NCBI RefSeq assembly: GCF_005887635.2
Contig: NZ_CP040818.1
Span: 620,001 to 684,000 of the forward strand
Direction of reading: 5' to 3'
Source: Paroceanicella profunda
GTDB lineage: Bacteria; Pseudomonadota; Alphaproteobacteria; Rhodobacterales; Rhodobacteraceae
Length of the DNA stretch: 64,000 bases
The position numbers and the translations under genes were made by a program. The notes beneath the pieces were generated by a model that saw nothing but the letters and a program-made list of their open reading frames with translations, was not told where the DNA came from and did no database searches. Below are positions 45,313 to 54,558 of the stretch, piece by piece (the first letter of the stretch is position 1; each line of letters opens with the position of its first letter).

Positions 45313-45789
45313 TCCGCCGGGCTCCCTCACCGCCATGGGCGCGAGGAGATCGGCTACGGGATCGTGCAGGGCGTGGAGGCGCTGGCGGGAACCTGCCGCC
45401 ACGCACTCCGCCCCTTCGGCGGAACCCCGGCCATCGTGAAGCCGGGGCCTTTCCGGGGAACCTGACCTCGCCCGGCCCCCGCGCCGCCCGATGCGCATGT
45501 GCCCAGAGTTGCGGCAATACCGGGCCAGATGGAGGCACACGCCGAACAGCCGGGCGATGACGCCCCTGCCGCACGGCCGCAGCCGGTGGCCGATGCGATC
45601 GCACGGCGTGGGAAGATGACGGAACGGCGCCCGCTGCGCACCGACGCCATGCCCGAGGGCCCGGGTTTCGGCGCAGTGCGGACCGACGAAGCCGTTGTTC
45701 CCGTTCGGAAGGGTGTCCACAGGGCGACGGGCAGGGAAAGCATGGTCTGACGAGGGGAGCAGGTGCTCCTGCCTGCCGGCGCGTGCGCG

Positions 45790-46953
45790 TCATTCGGCCA
45801 GCGCCCGCATCACCGCGATCAGGTCTGACTTGCCTTCGAAGCCGATGCCCGGCAGTTCGGGCATGACGATATGGCCCTCCTCCACCGTCACGCCATCGGG
45901 GAAGCCGCCATAGGGCTGGAACAGGTCCGGATAGCTCTCGTTCCCGCCAAGGCCGAGGCCCGCCGCGATGTTCAGCGACATCTGGTGCCCGCCATGCGGG
46001 ATGCAGCGGGACGGCGACCAGCCCAGCCGGTCCAGCACATCGAGCGTGCGCAGGTATTCCACCAGGCCGTAGGACAGGGCGCAATCGAATTGCAGCCAGT
46101 CACGGTCGGGGCGCATCCCGCCGTACCGGATCAGGTTGCGTGCGTCCTGATGCGAGAACAGGTTCTCGCCGGTCGCCATGGGGCCGGGGTAGAATTCGGC
46201 CATCGCCGCCTGAAGCTGGTAGTCCAGCGGATCGCCGATCTCCTCATACCAGAACAGCGGGTAGGTCCGGAGCATCCCGGCATAGGCGATCGCGGTCTCC
46301 AGGTCGAAGCGCCCGTTCGCGTCGACGGCAAGCCGGGCCTCGTCGCCGATTTCCGCCAGAACGGCCTCGACGCGGCGCTGATCCTCGGCGAGGGAAGCGC
46401 CGCCGATCTTCATCTTCACGACGGTGTAGCCGCGCTCCACATAGCCGCGCATTTCCTTGCGCAGGGCTGAATCGTCCTTCCCCGGATAGTAGTAGCCGCC
46501 GGCCGCATAGACGAACACCCGCGGGTCGGCCTCCACCCCCTTGCGCTCGGCCAGCAGGCGGAACAGCGGCTTTTCCTCGATCTTGGCGATGGCGTCCCAC
46601 ACGGCCATGTCGATGGTGCCCACGGCGACCGAGCGCTCGCCGTGCCCGCCGGGCTTCTCGTTCTGCATCATCGCGGCCCAGATCCTGTGGGCGTCGAGGT
46701 TGCTGCCCGCCTCGTTCAGAAGGGACGCCGGATCCGCCTCCAGGATGCGGTCGCGGAAGCGTTCCCGGATCAGCCCGCCCTGCCCGTAGCGCCCGTTCGA
46801 GTTGAAGCCGTAGCCGACGACCCGGCGGCCGTCCCTCTCCACATCGGTCACGACAGCCACCAGGCTTGCCGTCATCCTGCTGAAATCGATGTAGGCATTC
46901 CTGATCGGCGAGGCGATCGGCTTGGTGACCTCGCAGATATCCACGATGCGCAT
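45790..46953 (-). CDS. D-tartrate dehydratase (enolase superfamily)
   Basis: The 387-residue mandelate-racemase-group enzyme should dehydrate D-tartrate to oxaloacetate. From memory it matches the Bradyrhizobium japonicum D-tartrate dehydratase very closely, for example in YIDFSRMT, VVGYGFNSNGRYGQGGLIRERF and GGNESYPDLFQPYGGFPDGV. Catalytic features are Lys180 and Lys182 (VVKMKIGG), metal ligands Asp211, Glu237 and Glu263, and the proton-relay His320 in CIPHGGHQMS. ATG 46953 has AGGAG upstream. A LysR-type gene lies directly upstream on the same strand and an SDR beyond it, suggesting a small tartrate catabolic locus, perhaps acquired. Confidence 0.88.
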   Translation of the reverse strand: MRIVDICEVTKPIASPIRNAYIDFSRMTASLVAVVTDVERDGRRVVGYGFNSNGRYGQGGLIRERFRDRILEADPASLLNEAGSNLDAHRIWAAMMQNEKPGGHGERSVAVGTIDMAVWDAIAKIEEKPLFRLLAERKGVEADPRVFVYAAGGYYYPGKDDSALRKEMRGYVERGYTVVKMKIGGASLAEDQRRVEAVLAEIGDEARLAVDANGRFDLETAIAYAGMLRTYPLFWYEEIGDPLDYQLQAAMAEFYPGPMATGENLFSHQDARNLIRYGGMRPDRDWLQFDCALSYGLVEYLRTLDVLDRLGWSPSRCIPHGGHQMSLNIAAGLGLGGNESYPDLFQPYGGFPDGVTVEEGHIVMPELPGIGFEGKSDLIAVMRALAE

Positions 46954-47072
46954 GGGCGTGCTCCTGTCTCGGGCGGCATGTCGCCCGGTGATGATCACCG
47001 CCATGGATAGACGGCCCGCGGGGGTGCACTCCAATGCCGTCTGGCGCTTCATTCATGCCGATCCGGCATGGA

Positions 47073-47960
47073 TCAACGACTATCCCCGCCGGTCACCCTC
47101 AGCCAGAACGCCTCGCAATGCGCCGACATGCGCGCGCGCGGCCGGTAGATGACCAGTTGGACGGGAACATCCAGCGCCTCGCCTCCGGCACGAACCAGCC
47201 TGCCGCGCGCGATGTCCTCCCCGGCGAGGGACAGGGGCAGGAAGGCGACGCCCTGCCCCTGCTTCGCCATCTCCAGATTGGTCGAGGCCAGCACGGAATT
47301 CATCTTCGCCTCGAGGTCCGGCCGCCCGTGCCCGGCCCAGTGCGCCTCCAGGATCGCATGAAGCCCGGACGCGGCCGCATAGGCCAGGAAGGGACTGCGC
47401 GGCGCCTCCGGGCCCAGGCGCCACAGGGGCTGAGCGTCGGCGCCCGGAGCGCAGAGGGACACCAGCCGGTCCCTTCCGATGGGATGGCACCTGAACTGCC
47501 TTTCCGGCAGATCCTCCGCCGCAGCGGGGCTTTTGTGGCAGATGAAGAAGCCGGCCCGGCCATCCTGCAGCAGGCGGACACATTGCCGGTGCGTGTCCGA
47601 AACCATGTTGATCGCACCGATCTCCGAGGGCCCCCCGACCTGCATCAGCCATCGCGGAACGAAAGTGTATGACAGGGCATGCGTGGCCGCGAGGTTCAGG
47701 CTGCGTTGCGCCAGCCCTGCGGCCTCCAGCGCCTCCAGCCGTGCATCCGACAGCATCCGCAAGATGGCTTCGGCGCGGGGCCGGAACGCCATTCCGGCCG
47801 GCGTCAGCGAGACCTGGCGGGTCGTGCGCTGAATGAGCGGCGTCTGAATGTGCGCCTCCAGGCTCCTGATCCGGCGACTGAACGCGGGTTGGGTCGTGTT
47901 GCGGTTCTCCGCGGCGCGGGAAAAGTTGAGCTCCCGTGCCAGTTCCAGAAAATCCGCTGG
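47073..47960 (-). CDS. LysR-family regulator lacking a recognisable start codon
   Basis: The reading frame encodes a nearly complete LysR protein. The helix-turn-helix begins ADFLELARELNFSRAAENR, is followed by TTQPAFSRRIRSLEAH and RTTRQVSLTPAG, and leads into a full effector domain ending at 47073. No ATG, GTG or TTG occurs in frame between codon 47954 and the SDR stop at 48011; the first in-frame ATG (47792) would delete the DNA-binding domain. The first five or six residues of a normal LysR are replaced by SARPGLP. Either a rare start (CTG) is used or the 5' end was lost by recombination. It probably controlled the adjacent tartrate dehydratase gene. Confidence 0.65.
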   Translation of the reverse strand, partial: PADFLELARELNFSRAAENRNTTQPAFSRRIRSLEAHIQTPLIQRTTRQVSLTPAGMAFRPRAEAILRMLSDARLEALEAAGLAQRSLNLAATHALSYTFVPRWLMQVGGPSEIGAINMVSDTHRQCVRLLQDGRAGFFICHKSPAAAEDLPERQFRCHPIGRDRLVSLCAPGADAQPLWRLGPEAPRSPFLAYAAASGLHAILEAHWAGHGRPDLEAKMNSVLASTNLEMAKQGQGVAFLPLSLAGEDIARGRLVRAGGEALDVPVQLVIYRPRARMSAHCEAFWLRVTGGDSR

Positions 47961-48010
47961 GAGCCCGGGACGCGCGGACCTTCGACGGATGCGGTGAGAG
48001 CAGCCGCCCG

Positions 48011-48754
48011 TCAGACGGCCACGAAGCCACCGTCGACCAGCAGCTCCTCCCCTCCCACGAAACTGCTGTCGTCGGAGGCCAGGAAAAGCACCGCCCTGGC
48101 AATCTCATCGGTGTTGCCGAGGCGTCCGAACGGGATGGTCTGCTGCATCCATGCCTCGGCCCCCTCGTTGGTGCGAAGATAGGTCGCCATCGCCGGTGTC
48201 AGCACCATGCCCGGAGAGACCACGTTCACTCGGATCCCACGGCTCTTGAGATCGGCGGTCCAGCCGCGCGCCAGGGCGCGGATCGCGGCCTTGGTGGCGC
48301 TGTAGATGGACAGGCCCGGGAACCCCTTCACGCCGGCGCCGGAGCCGGTCAGCACGATGGCGCCCCCTGCCGACATGAGAGGCAGCGCCTTCTGGACGGT
48401 GAAGACCATGCCTTTCACGTTGATGTCGAAGAGACGGTCGAAATGGGCCTCGTCGATGTTGCCCAAGGCGGCCTGCTCGGAAATCCCGGCATTGGCGAAG
48501 ACCACGTCGACACGACCGTGATCGCGCCCGATCTGCGCATAGAGCCGGTCAAGGTCTGCCGCATCCGACACATCGCCCCGCACGCCGATCACGCCCTGGC
48601 CGATCTCGCCGACGGCGGCGTCCAGACGGTCCTGCCTGCGCCCGGTGATGTAGACGCGAGCGCCTTGCGTGGCGAAGGATCTGGCCGTGGCGAGGCCGAT
48701 GCCATCCGTGCCGCCGGTGACCACCACAACCTTGTGTTCGAATCTCTGAGCCAT
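48011..48754 (-). CDS. SDR-family oxidoreductase
   Basis: The 247-residue NAD(P)-dependent short-chain dehydrogenase has the cofactor motif TGGTDGIG (13-20), NAG (88-90), the catalytic Ser near 137-139, Tyr151 and Lys155 (YSATK). SPGMV follows. It ends GGEELLVDGGFVAV, typical of the classical subfamily. The substrate is unknown. GGAGAG precedes ATG 48754. It is divergent from a TetR gene, and the shared intergenic region has two dyads, so it is very likely the repressed target of that TetR protein. Confidence 0.9.
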   Translation of the reverse strand: MAQRFEHKVVVVTGGTDGIGLATARSFATQGARVYITGRRQDRLDAAVGEIGQGVIGVRGDVSDAADLDRLYAQIGRDHGRVDVVFANAGISEQAALGNIDEAHFDRLFDINVKGMVFTVQKALPLMSAGGAIVLTGSGAGVKGFPGLSIYSATKAAIRALARGWTADLKSRGIRVNVVSPGMVLTPAMATYLRTNEGAEAWMQQTIPFGRLGNTDEIARAVLFLASDDSSFVGGEELLVDGGFVAV

Positions 48755-48776
48755 GCTGTCTCTCCTGTCCCCTCGC

Positions 48777-48822
48777 AAGTGGAGCGTTGTTCCACTTACC
48801 TATATGGAGTATCATTCCACTT
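48777..48822. promoter_or_regulatory. Twin TetR-type operators between SDR and TetR genes
   Basis: Site 1 (48777-48797) is a perfect dyad AAGTGGA-N7-TCCACTT. Site 2 (48805-48819, right arm extending to 48822) repeats the core TGGA-N7-TCCA, 25 bp away centre to centre. Both lie between the divergent SDR and TetR starts and overlap the likely promoters. Confidence 0.75.
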
Positions 48823-48846
48823 AGCAAGACGCAGAGAGGCCCGCCC

Positions 48847-49440
48847 TTGACCGATGACCCGCCACTGCGCGCCGATGCGCAGCAAAACAGAGACAAGATC
48901 CTTGCCGCGGCAGAAGCGATCTTCCTCGAACGGGGCGCGACCGTCTCGATGAACGAGGTTGCAAGGCACGCCGGCGTGGGCATAGGAACGCTCTACCGGC
49001 GCTTTCCCACACGCGAGGACCTGCTGGCTGCGGCCTACAGCGCCCGCTTCGTGGCCGTTGCCGAGGACATGCGCCTGCGCGCCGAAGGGGCTGATGCCCT
49101 TTCCACGTTGCGCGCCTATCTCGAGGAGCTGGTGCGCCACACGACCGTCTATCGAGGCTTCGCAGCCTCGCTCGGCATCGTGCTGAAGACGGGCACGCCG
49201 GGATGCGTTGCCACCAGCCAGGTGGGGCAGCAGCTTTTGCAGACGGCACAGAGCACGGGCCAGGTGCGCGTCGACATCACTTTCGCCGACCTGGTCTGCG
49301 TGGCCACGGCCGTTTCGCTGGCGGTCGAGCAGGACGGAATACCGCAATCCGGCGTCGCGCATCTCGTAGGCCTGTTCACGGACGGCATCGTCGTTCGCCC
49401 GCCAGAGCGGAACCGCCTGCCCGGGGCGGCATCGGGTTGA
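48847..49440 (+). CDS. TetR-family transcriptional regulator
   Basis: The 197-residue repressor has an N-terminal helix-turn-helix (AAAEAIFLERGATVSMNEVARHAGVGIGTLYRRFPTREDLLAA) and a helical ligand-binding domain. TTG 48847 is the preferred start because GAGAGG lies about 8 bp upstream. It yields the standard N-terminus DDPPLRADAQQNRDKIL, and the further upstream TTG 48787 would run through the operators. It is divergent from the SDR gene and expected to repress both. The effector is unknown. Confidence 0.87.
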   Translation: MTDDPPLRADAQQNRDKILAAAEAIFLERGATVSMNEVARHAGVGIGTLYRRFPTREDLLAAAYSARFVAVAEDMRLRAEGADALSTLRAYLEELVRHTTVYRGFAASLGIVLKTGTPGCVATSQVGQQLLQTAQSTGQVRVDITFADLVCVATAVSLAVEQDGIPQSGVAHLVGLFTDGIVVRPPERNRLPGAASG

Positions 49441-49762
49441 AGGACGGGTGTCGCTCCGGGCACCGGGAGGGGCCGCTCACCGCCCCCGGCATGACCTGCC
49501 GCCTTCGGGACGCGACCTGCGCAGAGCCGGATGCCCGTTCCCCCGCCGCCCTGTCGCCGGCGGCGGGGCGATCGTCCCGTTCCTCCGCGCCGCTGACGCC
49601 CGTAAGGGACGCAGCGGAAGCCTGTCTGCGACGCCTGCCGTCCCGGCAGGGCCAATCCCTGTGATGAGACAGGCAGGACCAGCCGGCGAAGCTCGGGACC
49701 GGTGGCGACAGTCTGCGCGGCGGCGCACGGGCCGCATGCCGACCGACCGGCCGAAGCCCCCA
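49441..49762. other. Intergenic region with a strong hairpin
   Basis: No gene is seen in these 322 bp between the TetR gene and the truncated LysR. A perfect 10-bp stem (CCCCGCCGCC at 49541-49550 with GGCGGCGGGG at 49559-49568, 8-nt loop) is present without a T-run. It could stop transcription from either side. Confidence 0.5.
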
Positions 49763-50493
49763 TCAGGCGAACAACGCGAAATCCCTCGAAAGATGGTCGC
49801 GGAAGACGGACAGGCGCCTTGGCGCGAGGCGGCCATGGGGGTGCGGCCCGCCGACCGGCACCTCCGCCAGCGCGTCCTCCCGCAGGAGCCGGCCCAGCGC
49901 GCCGCGCTGCAGGTTCGCCGCGACCGCGCAGTGCTGCAGATGCGCGATGCCGAGCCCGTGGAGCGCGGCCACGCGCAGGGCGAAGCCCGGGACGAGGCCG
50001 AGCGGGCTGCGAGGGGGGGACGCGGCCGCCGTCTGCAAAGCGGATCGGCGGCGTGCCGCCCACGCGGATGTGGCGGACGAAACGATGCCCCCCAGCGCCG
50101 CGGGGCCGGAGGGAAGGCCGGCCGCCGCGAGATTGGACGGTGCCGCCACCAGCATGGTGCCGAGCGATCCGAGCCGGCGTGCGGTGGGCGCGCCGCCGCT
50201 CATGGGGCCGACGCGAAGGGCAAGGCCGGAACGCTCCCCGATCACGTCGTGCTGCCGGTCCCCCAGGCCCAGGTCGAGCTGCACCCCGGGATGCGCCCGG
50301 AGGAACCGGCCGACCCCTTCGCGGATCAGCACCCGCCCGAGGTCGTTCGGCAGGCTGACCCGGAGCGGGCCGGCCAGCGCGTCACCGGGCCGGAGACTGT
50401 CCTCTGCAGCATCGAGCGCCCTGAAGAGCCGCGCGATGCGGGCAAGGCTGGCCGCGCCCCCGGGGGTCGGCACCAGTCTCCGTGCGGGGCGGG
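49763..50493 (-). pseudogene. LysR gene fragment, DNA-binding domain lost
   Basis: The frame encodes only the effector half of a LysR regulator. It starts at RLVPTPGGAASLARIARLFRALDAAEDSL, the point just after the helix-turn-helix, and continues through PLRVSLPNDLGRVLIREGVGRF to a normal-looking end. The 5' side is replaced at about 50494 by an integrase sequence that is in frame with it, giving a chimeric ORF from 51025 to 49763. Without the DNA-binding part it cannot act as a regulator. The break marks a deletion or imprecise excision at the island edge. Confidence 0.75.
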
Positions 50494-50940
50494 TGAAGGC
50501 ATCGGCCTTGCCACGGGCGTATCCGCGCCGGGCGTGGGAGGTGAGATCCTCGCTGCCCTCCTCGTACTCCTCGAAGGTGTCGCGCGGGAGTTCGGGAAGG
50601 GTCGCCTCCGGCTCATCGGGGTCGTGGAAGCCCGCGAGACGGATCTCCTCGTCCTGTTCGAGGAGGTGCCGGAAGTAGACGGCCTTGAGCTCGCGGAGCT
50701 GCTCCTCGCCGAGGTCGGGCTGAGGTGGCTCATGTTCGCGGAGCTGCTGCCTGCGGGCGGCCCCGAACTGCTCGTCGACGCGCACGGATTCGATGCGGAC
50801 CCGGCGGGGCCTCGCGTGGATCGCGGGTCTTGAGGGAGCGGGTGATCTCGCGCTTGCCGAGGGCCGGACGGAGTGCTGCAGGCACGGCTGCGCGGAGGCA
50901 GTACGCCTGTCCGCGACGCATGAGTCTTGGGTGGGTCGGT
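50494..50940 (-). pseudogene. Remnant of a tyrosine integrase 5' end
   Basis: This is a second copy of the first 150 or so codons of the integrase at 55700-57420 (compare VRIESVRVDEQF, PPQPDL-EEQLRELKAVY and RHLLEQDEEIRLAGFHDPDEPE). It is inactive for three visible reasons: the start codon is ATA instead of ATG, a 2-bp deletion near 50803 breaks the frame, and the catalytic domain is missing. It is the scar of an earlier integrase-bearing element that used the same attachment site. Confidence 0.8.
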
Positions 50941-51058
50941 ATGTCGTCAGGTGCCGATCCTGCAGCACCTCACTGTAGCAACCGAGCGGATTCCACCTTG
51001 TTTTCCAGCATGTTATTGATCGCAAACGGGAAAAGAAGGGATGGTGGAGCCGAGGGGG
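50496..51058 (-). repeat. Left copy of a 563-bp island-flanking direct repeat
   Basis: It aligns with 56972-57536 with a net difference of 2 bp and scattered substitutions. It covers the integrase N-terminal coding region, its promoter region and the last 17 bases of the tRNA-Ala 3' end. Confidence 0.85.
51042..51058. other. attL core: copy of the tRNA-Ala 3' end
   Basis: TGGTGGAGCCGAGGGGG is identical to 57520-57536, the 3' end of tRNA-Ala(CGC) including its CCA. The next base (A) also matches, after which the sequences diverge. This is the expected left attachment site of a tRNA-integrated island. Confidence 0.85.
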
Positions 51059-51274
51059 AACTAGGCGTGAGGTGAGATTTCCTTTTGTTTTCAGTGCTTA
51101 ACGGTAGCTTATAGCAGGCAGTTGTAGCAAGCCACTGTAGCACACCCAATGAGATCAGCACTGTTGGATGTCACTGAGAACTGACCCAGCAGCGATAGGA
51201 AATGTCACTGAGAATTGACCCATGTGGAACCCTCCCCCTGACGAGATTTGTCGGGGGTCATTGGAGTGATCGAC

Positions 51275-52804
51275 ATGGATTTTTTGAGCGTCATTCGACG
51301 GTGGGCACTGCGGGACAAGATGCCCATCCGCGAGATTTCGCGGCGGACTGGACTGTCCCGAAATACGATCAGGCGTTACCTGCGTGCCGGGATCGTCGAG
51401 CCCAAGTTCAAGGCACCATCGAGGCCGAGCAAGCTCGACCCGTACGCGGAGAAGCTGTCGGGCTGGTTGCTGGCCGAACAGCGCAAATCGCGCAAAGAGC
51501 GGCGGACGGCGAAACAGATGCACGCGGATCTGGTTCAGCTGGGGTTCGATGGGTCCTACGAGCGGGTCTCAGCCTTTGTCCGAGCCTGGAAATCGGACCG
51601 GCAGCGCGCGCAGAACACGACGGATCGCGGGACATTCGTGCCTCTGGTGTTCAAGCCGGGCGAGGCCTTCCAATTCGATTGGAGCGAAGACTACGCGATC
51701 GTCGGGGGTGAACGGACCAAGCTGCAGGTCGCACACATCAAGCTGTCGCACAGCCGCGTGTTCCTGGTCAGGGCATATTTGCTGCAGACACACGAGATGC
51801 TGTTCGACGCGCATTGGCATGCGTTCAGAATCTTCGAAGGCGTGCCGGGCCGCGGGATCTACGACAATATGCGCACGGCGGTGGACCGCGTGGGCGTCGG
51901 CAAAAAGCGCGATGTAAATGCGCGCTTCATGGCGATAACCAGCCACTACGTGTTCGAACCCGACTTTTGCAATCCGGCGGCGGGATGGGAAAAGGGCCAG
52001 GTCGAGAAGAACGTCCGCGATGCGCGCAGCAGGATGTGGCAGGTGATGCCCACCTTCCCTGATCTCGATGCGCTGAACTGCTGGCTGGAAGAACGGTGCA
52101 AGGCGCTGTGGGCCGAAACCGCACATGGCGGTTTGCCCGGCAGCATCGCAGACGTCTGGCAAGCGGAGAAGCCCTCGCTGATGCCGTTGCCCACCGCGTT
52201 CGACGGTTATGTCGAGCAAAGCAAGCGGGTGTCCTCAACCTGCCTCGTCACGTTTGATCGCAATCGCTACTCCGTGCCTGCCAGCTTTGCGAACCGGCCA
52301 GTCAGCCTGCACATCTACCCCGAAAGGCTGGTTGTCGTTGCTGAAGGGCATGTCGTCTGCGAGCACCAGCGCATCATTGAAAGGTCGCATCGGCAACCGG
52401 GCCGCGTCATCTATGACTGGCGGCATTACCTGGCCGTGATCCAGCGCAAGCCCGGTGCGCTGCGTAACGGCGCCCCGTTTGTTGAGATGCCGAGGGGCTT
52501 TCGTGAGCTGCAGGATCAGATGCTGCGCAGACCCGGCGGTGATCGGGAGATGGTCGACATCCTGTCGTTGGTATTGCATCACGACGAACAGGCGGTCCTG
52601 TGCGCGGTGGACATGGCGTTGAAGGCCGGCGTGCCGACAAAGACCCACGTGCTGAACCTATTGCACAGGCTGGTGAACGGCACTTCAGTCGAGTTGCCAG
52701 ACGTAACGCCGCCTCCGGCCTTGACGCTGAGCAAGGAGCCCGAGGCCAATGTTGCACGCTACGATGGGCTGCGCACATCCGGAGGCAAACGCCATGCGTC
52801 ATGA
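51275..52804 (+). CDS. istA: IS21-family transposase IstA
   Basis: The 509-residue DDE transposase has an N-terminal helix-turn-helix ([24 protein letters not shown]). The catalytic rve domain begins with [14 protein letters not shown] (first Asp), then includes [15 protein letters not shown] (second Asp) and [16 protein letters not shown] (Glu). Length is normal for IstA. ATG 51275 is preceded by GGAG. It overlaps istB by 11 bp. All motifs look intact, so the element may be active. Confidence 0.95.
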   Translation: MDFLSVIRRWALRDKMPIREISRRTGLSRNTIRRYLRAGIVEPKFKAPSRPSKLDPYAEKLSGWLLAEQRKSRKERRTAKQMHADLVQLGFDGSYERVSAFVRAWKSDRQRAQNTTDRGTFVPLVFKPGEAFQFDWSEDYAIVGGERTKLQVAHIKLSHSRVFLVRAYLLQTHEMLFDAHWHAFRIFEGVPGRGIYDNMRTAVDRVGVGKKRDVNARFMAITSHYVFEPDFCNPAAGWEKGQVEKNVRDARSRMWQVMPTFPDLDALNCWLEERCKALWAETAHGGLPGSIADVWQAEKPSLMPLPTAFDGYVEQSKRVSSTCLVTFDRNRYSVPASFANRPVSLHIYPERLVVVAEGHVVCEHQRIIERSHRQPGRVIYDWRHYLAVIQRKPGALRNGAPFVEMPRGFRELQDQMLRRPGGDREMVDILSLVLHHDEQAVLCAVDMALKAGVPTKTHVLNLLHRLVNGTSVELPDVTPPPALTLSKEPEANVARYDGLRTSGGKRHAS

Positions 52805-53585
52805 TCCCGCCGGAGCTGCCATCGTCATCATGCTCCGCAGTCTGAAGATGCCAGGCATGGCCCAAGCCGTGCATGACCTCATGGAACAGGGCGCGCCTGC
52901 GTTCGATGCGGCGATCCCGATCCTGTCCCAGCTGCTGAAGGCTGAAATGGCCGAACGTGAAGTGCGGTCCATCTTTTATCACATGAAGGCAGCGCGCTTC
53001 CCGGCCCACAAGGACCTGTCAGGCTTCGACTTCGCGGCCAGCGAGGTCAACGAGGCCCTCGTTCGGCAGCTTCATCGATGCGAGTTCCTCGATGCTGCCG
53101 AAAACGTGGTCCTGATTGGCGGGCCCGGCACCGGGAAAAGCCATGTGGCGACCGCCCTCGGAGTCCAGGCGATTGAGCATCACCGCAAACGCGTGCGCTT
53201 CTTCTCCACAGTCGAGCTGGTGAACGCGCTGGAACAGGAAAAGGCGCTGGGAAGGGCCGGGAAAATCGCCGAGGCGTTGGTGAAAACCGAATTGGTGATC
53301 CTCGACGAGCTCGGATACCTGCCGTTCAGCGCCTCGGGCGGCGCCTTGCTGTTCCACCTCCTCAGCAAACTTTACGAACGCACCAGCGTCGTGATCACCA
53401 CGAACCTAAGCTTCAGCGAATGGGCCAGCGTCTTCGGTGACGCCAAGATGACCACGGCGCTCCTCGATCGCCTCACACACCGCTGCCACATCCTGGAAAC
53501 CGGAAACGACAGTTATCGCTTCAAGGCCAGCTCCGAGACCGCGAAAAAAAAGAGGAAGGAGACGCCAATGTTGACCCCATCATGA
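52794..53585 (+). CDS. istB: IS21-family helper ATPase IstB
   Basis: The 263-residue AAA+ ATPase regulates IstA target choice. It has Walker [12 protein letters not shown], Walker [13 protein letters not shown] and the DnaC-like [16 protein letters not shown] region. The N-terminal helical domain starts [27 protein letters not shown] lies before ATG 52794, within the istA 3' end, so expression is coupled. The C-terminus is lysine-rich (AKKKRKE). Confidence 0.95.
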   Translation: MRHDPAGAAIVIMLRSLKMPGMAQAVHDLMEQGAPAFDAAIPILSQLLKAEMAEREVRSIFYHMKAARFPAHKDLSGFDFAASEVNEALVRQLHRCEFLDAAENVVLIGGPGTGKSHVATALGVQAIEHHRKRVRFFSTVELVNALEQEKALGRAGKIAEALVKTELVILDELGYLPFSASGGALLFHLLSKLYERTSVVITTNLSFSEWASVFGDAKMTTALLDRLTHRCHILETGNDSYRFKASSETAKKKRKETPMLTPS

Positions 53586-53657
53586 ACCGACCGACATACT
53601 GACAGGCGGGTCAAATCTCGATGACAATGCTGGGTCAGTTCTCAGTGACATCCAACA

Positions 53658-54558
53658 CCCCGCCGAACGGATGCGCTCACTACTGCTCGACTGGCTGGAG
53701 ACCTCCTCGAAGGCAGACCCAGTGATGTGCCTTGCGGCATGAAGACCACCTGAGTTGAGTATGGACCCCGCACCCTACCCCTTAAAAAATCCCTTATTCT
53801 CAAGGCCTTAAACGCCAGCCCCTTAAAGAGACACTGGACTTTAAAGGTGACTCCAGAAGCTGACCTCAGGCGTGTATCGAAGGGTGGGGATGATCATGAT
53901 CGACAGATCAGACCCCACGTCTGAAGCCACCTTTGAGGCTGACCTCTAAAGGGGAGGAAGGAGGTCGTCACCATGCTGGTGGATGTCTTCACTCACCGTG
54001 CAGGCTGACCCAGAAGGCGAGCCCGAGGGGGAGGACGTGGAGGTGCCCTTCTGAGGGCCTTGCACAGGGACGCTAGGAGAGCCTCCAGACGGGGGGCTCA
54101 TCCGATGATGATTGATCCCCCCCTCTACGCGACAGGGAGCCGCCAGCGGGGCTCTCAGCGGACGCTTGGGGTTGCCTCTGAGGGGGCTTGAGAAGGGACG
54201 TTAGAGGGCGGTCATGCTATGCATTCCCTTGGGCGTGCAATTGCACGGTGGACGAAGACCCCATGTGCCCGCCTTGAAGCCCGCCTGGAGAGCCGGAGTC
54301 CCTTTCCAGCAAGGGGTACCCTGCCTTCTGAAGGGGGGCCGGGGCTGCTTTTTGGCGGAAACTTTCGAGGCGGCATATCGATCAGGAGTCCCGCTAGCGG
54401 TCTTCCCCCCGTGCCCACCATACCCCGCCCCAGGCACTGCCCCTGAGGTCACGCGAGACGGTCCTTCCGAGCTGACTTGAGGCAGGCCCCGGGGGTCTCC
54501 CGCTCCACCCGCCCAGCGCAGGGCTCATCCAACAGGGGGCGTGGTCTCACTCCCTCCA
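53658..54558. other. Non-coding island segment with short repeats
   Basis: No ORF in these 900 bp has convincing support. At the left end, PAERMRSLLLDWLETSSKADP (ending at a TGA near 53742) may be the tail of a gene cut by the IS. AAAGGGG/CCCCTTAA motifs recur at 53778-53950. Two imperfect direct copies of a 32-bp stretch (starting near 54047 and 54174, both with GGGACG then TAG) are present. A 10-bp palindrome GATCATGATC lies at 53892-53901. Confidence 0.5.

Larger units (their letters stand above)
45220..45789. other. 570-bp convergent intergenic region
   Basis: It contains the scoAB terminator (45245-45280) and a degenerate copy of the dispersed palindromic repeat (45281-45312). ORFs on both strands (for example 45499-45750) lack ribosome sites and recognisable domains, so no gene is called. 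Confidence 0.5.
51162..53657 (+). mobile_element. IS21-family insertion sequence
   Basis: The 2,496-bp element has perfect 30-bp terminal inverted repeats (51162-51191 and 53628-53657), beginning TGTTGGATGTCACTGAGAAC. Sub-terminal partial repeats of the same motif at about 51202-51222 and 53607-53627 are typical of IS21. It encodes overlapping istA and istB. No matching target duplication is visible: the left flank is AGCAC and the right flank is CCCCG. Confidence 0.93.

Noticed and set aside
43732..45720. 662-codon minus-strand frame over scoAB
   Set aside because: It is antisense to two genes with perfect CoA-transferase signatures and terminator.
45499..45750. 83-codon plus-strand ORF between scoB and the tartrate gene
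   Set aside because: It begins without a ribosome site and has no recognisable sequence features.
47080..48108. 342-codon minus-strand frame overlapping the LysR and SDR genes
   Set aside because: It is in a different frame from both; the LysR frame shows a full helix-turn-helix and effector domain.
54201..54480. Small ORFs on both strands (83 and 88 codons)
   Set aside because: They overlap each other, lack ribosome sites and resemble no family; treated as non-coding.
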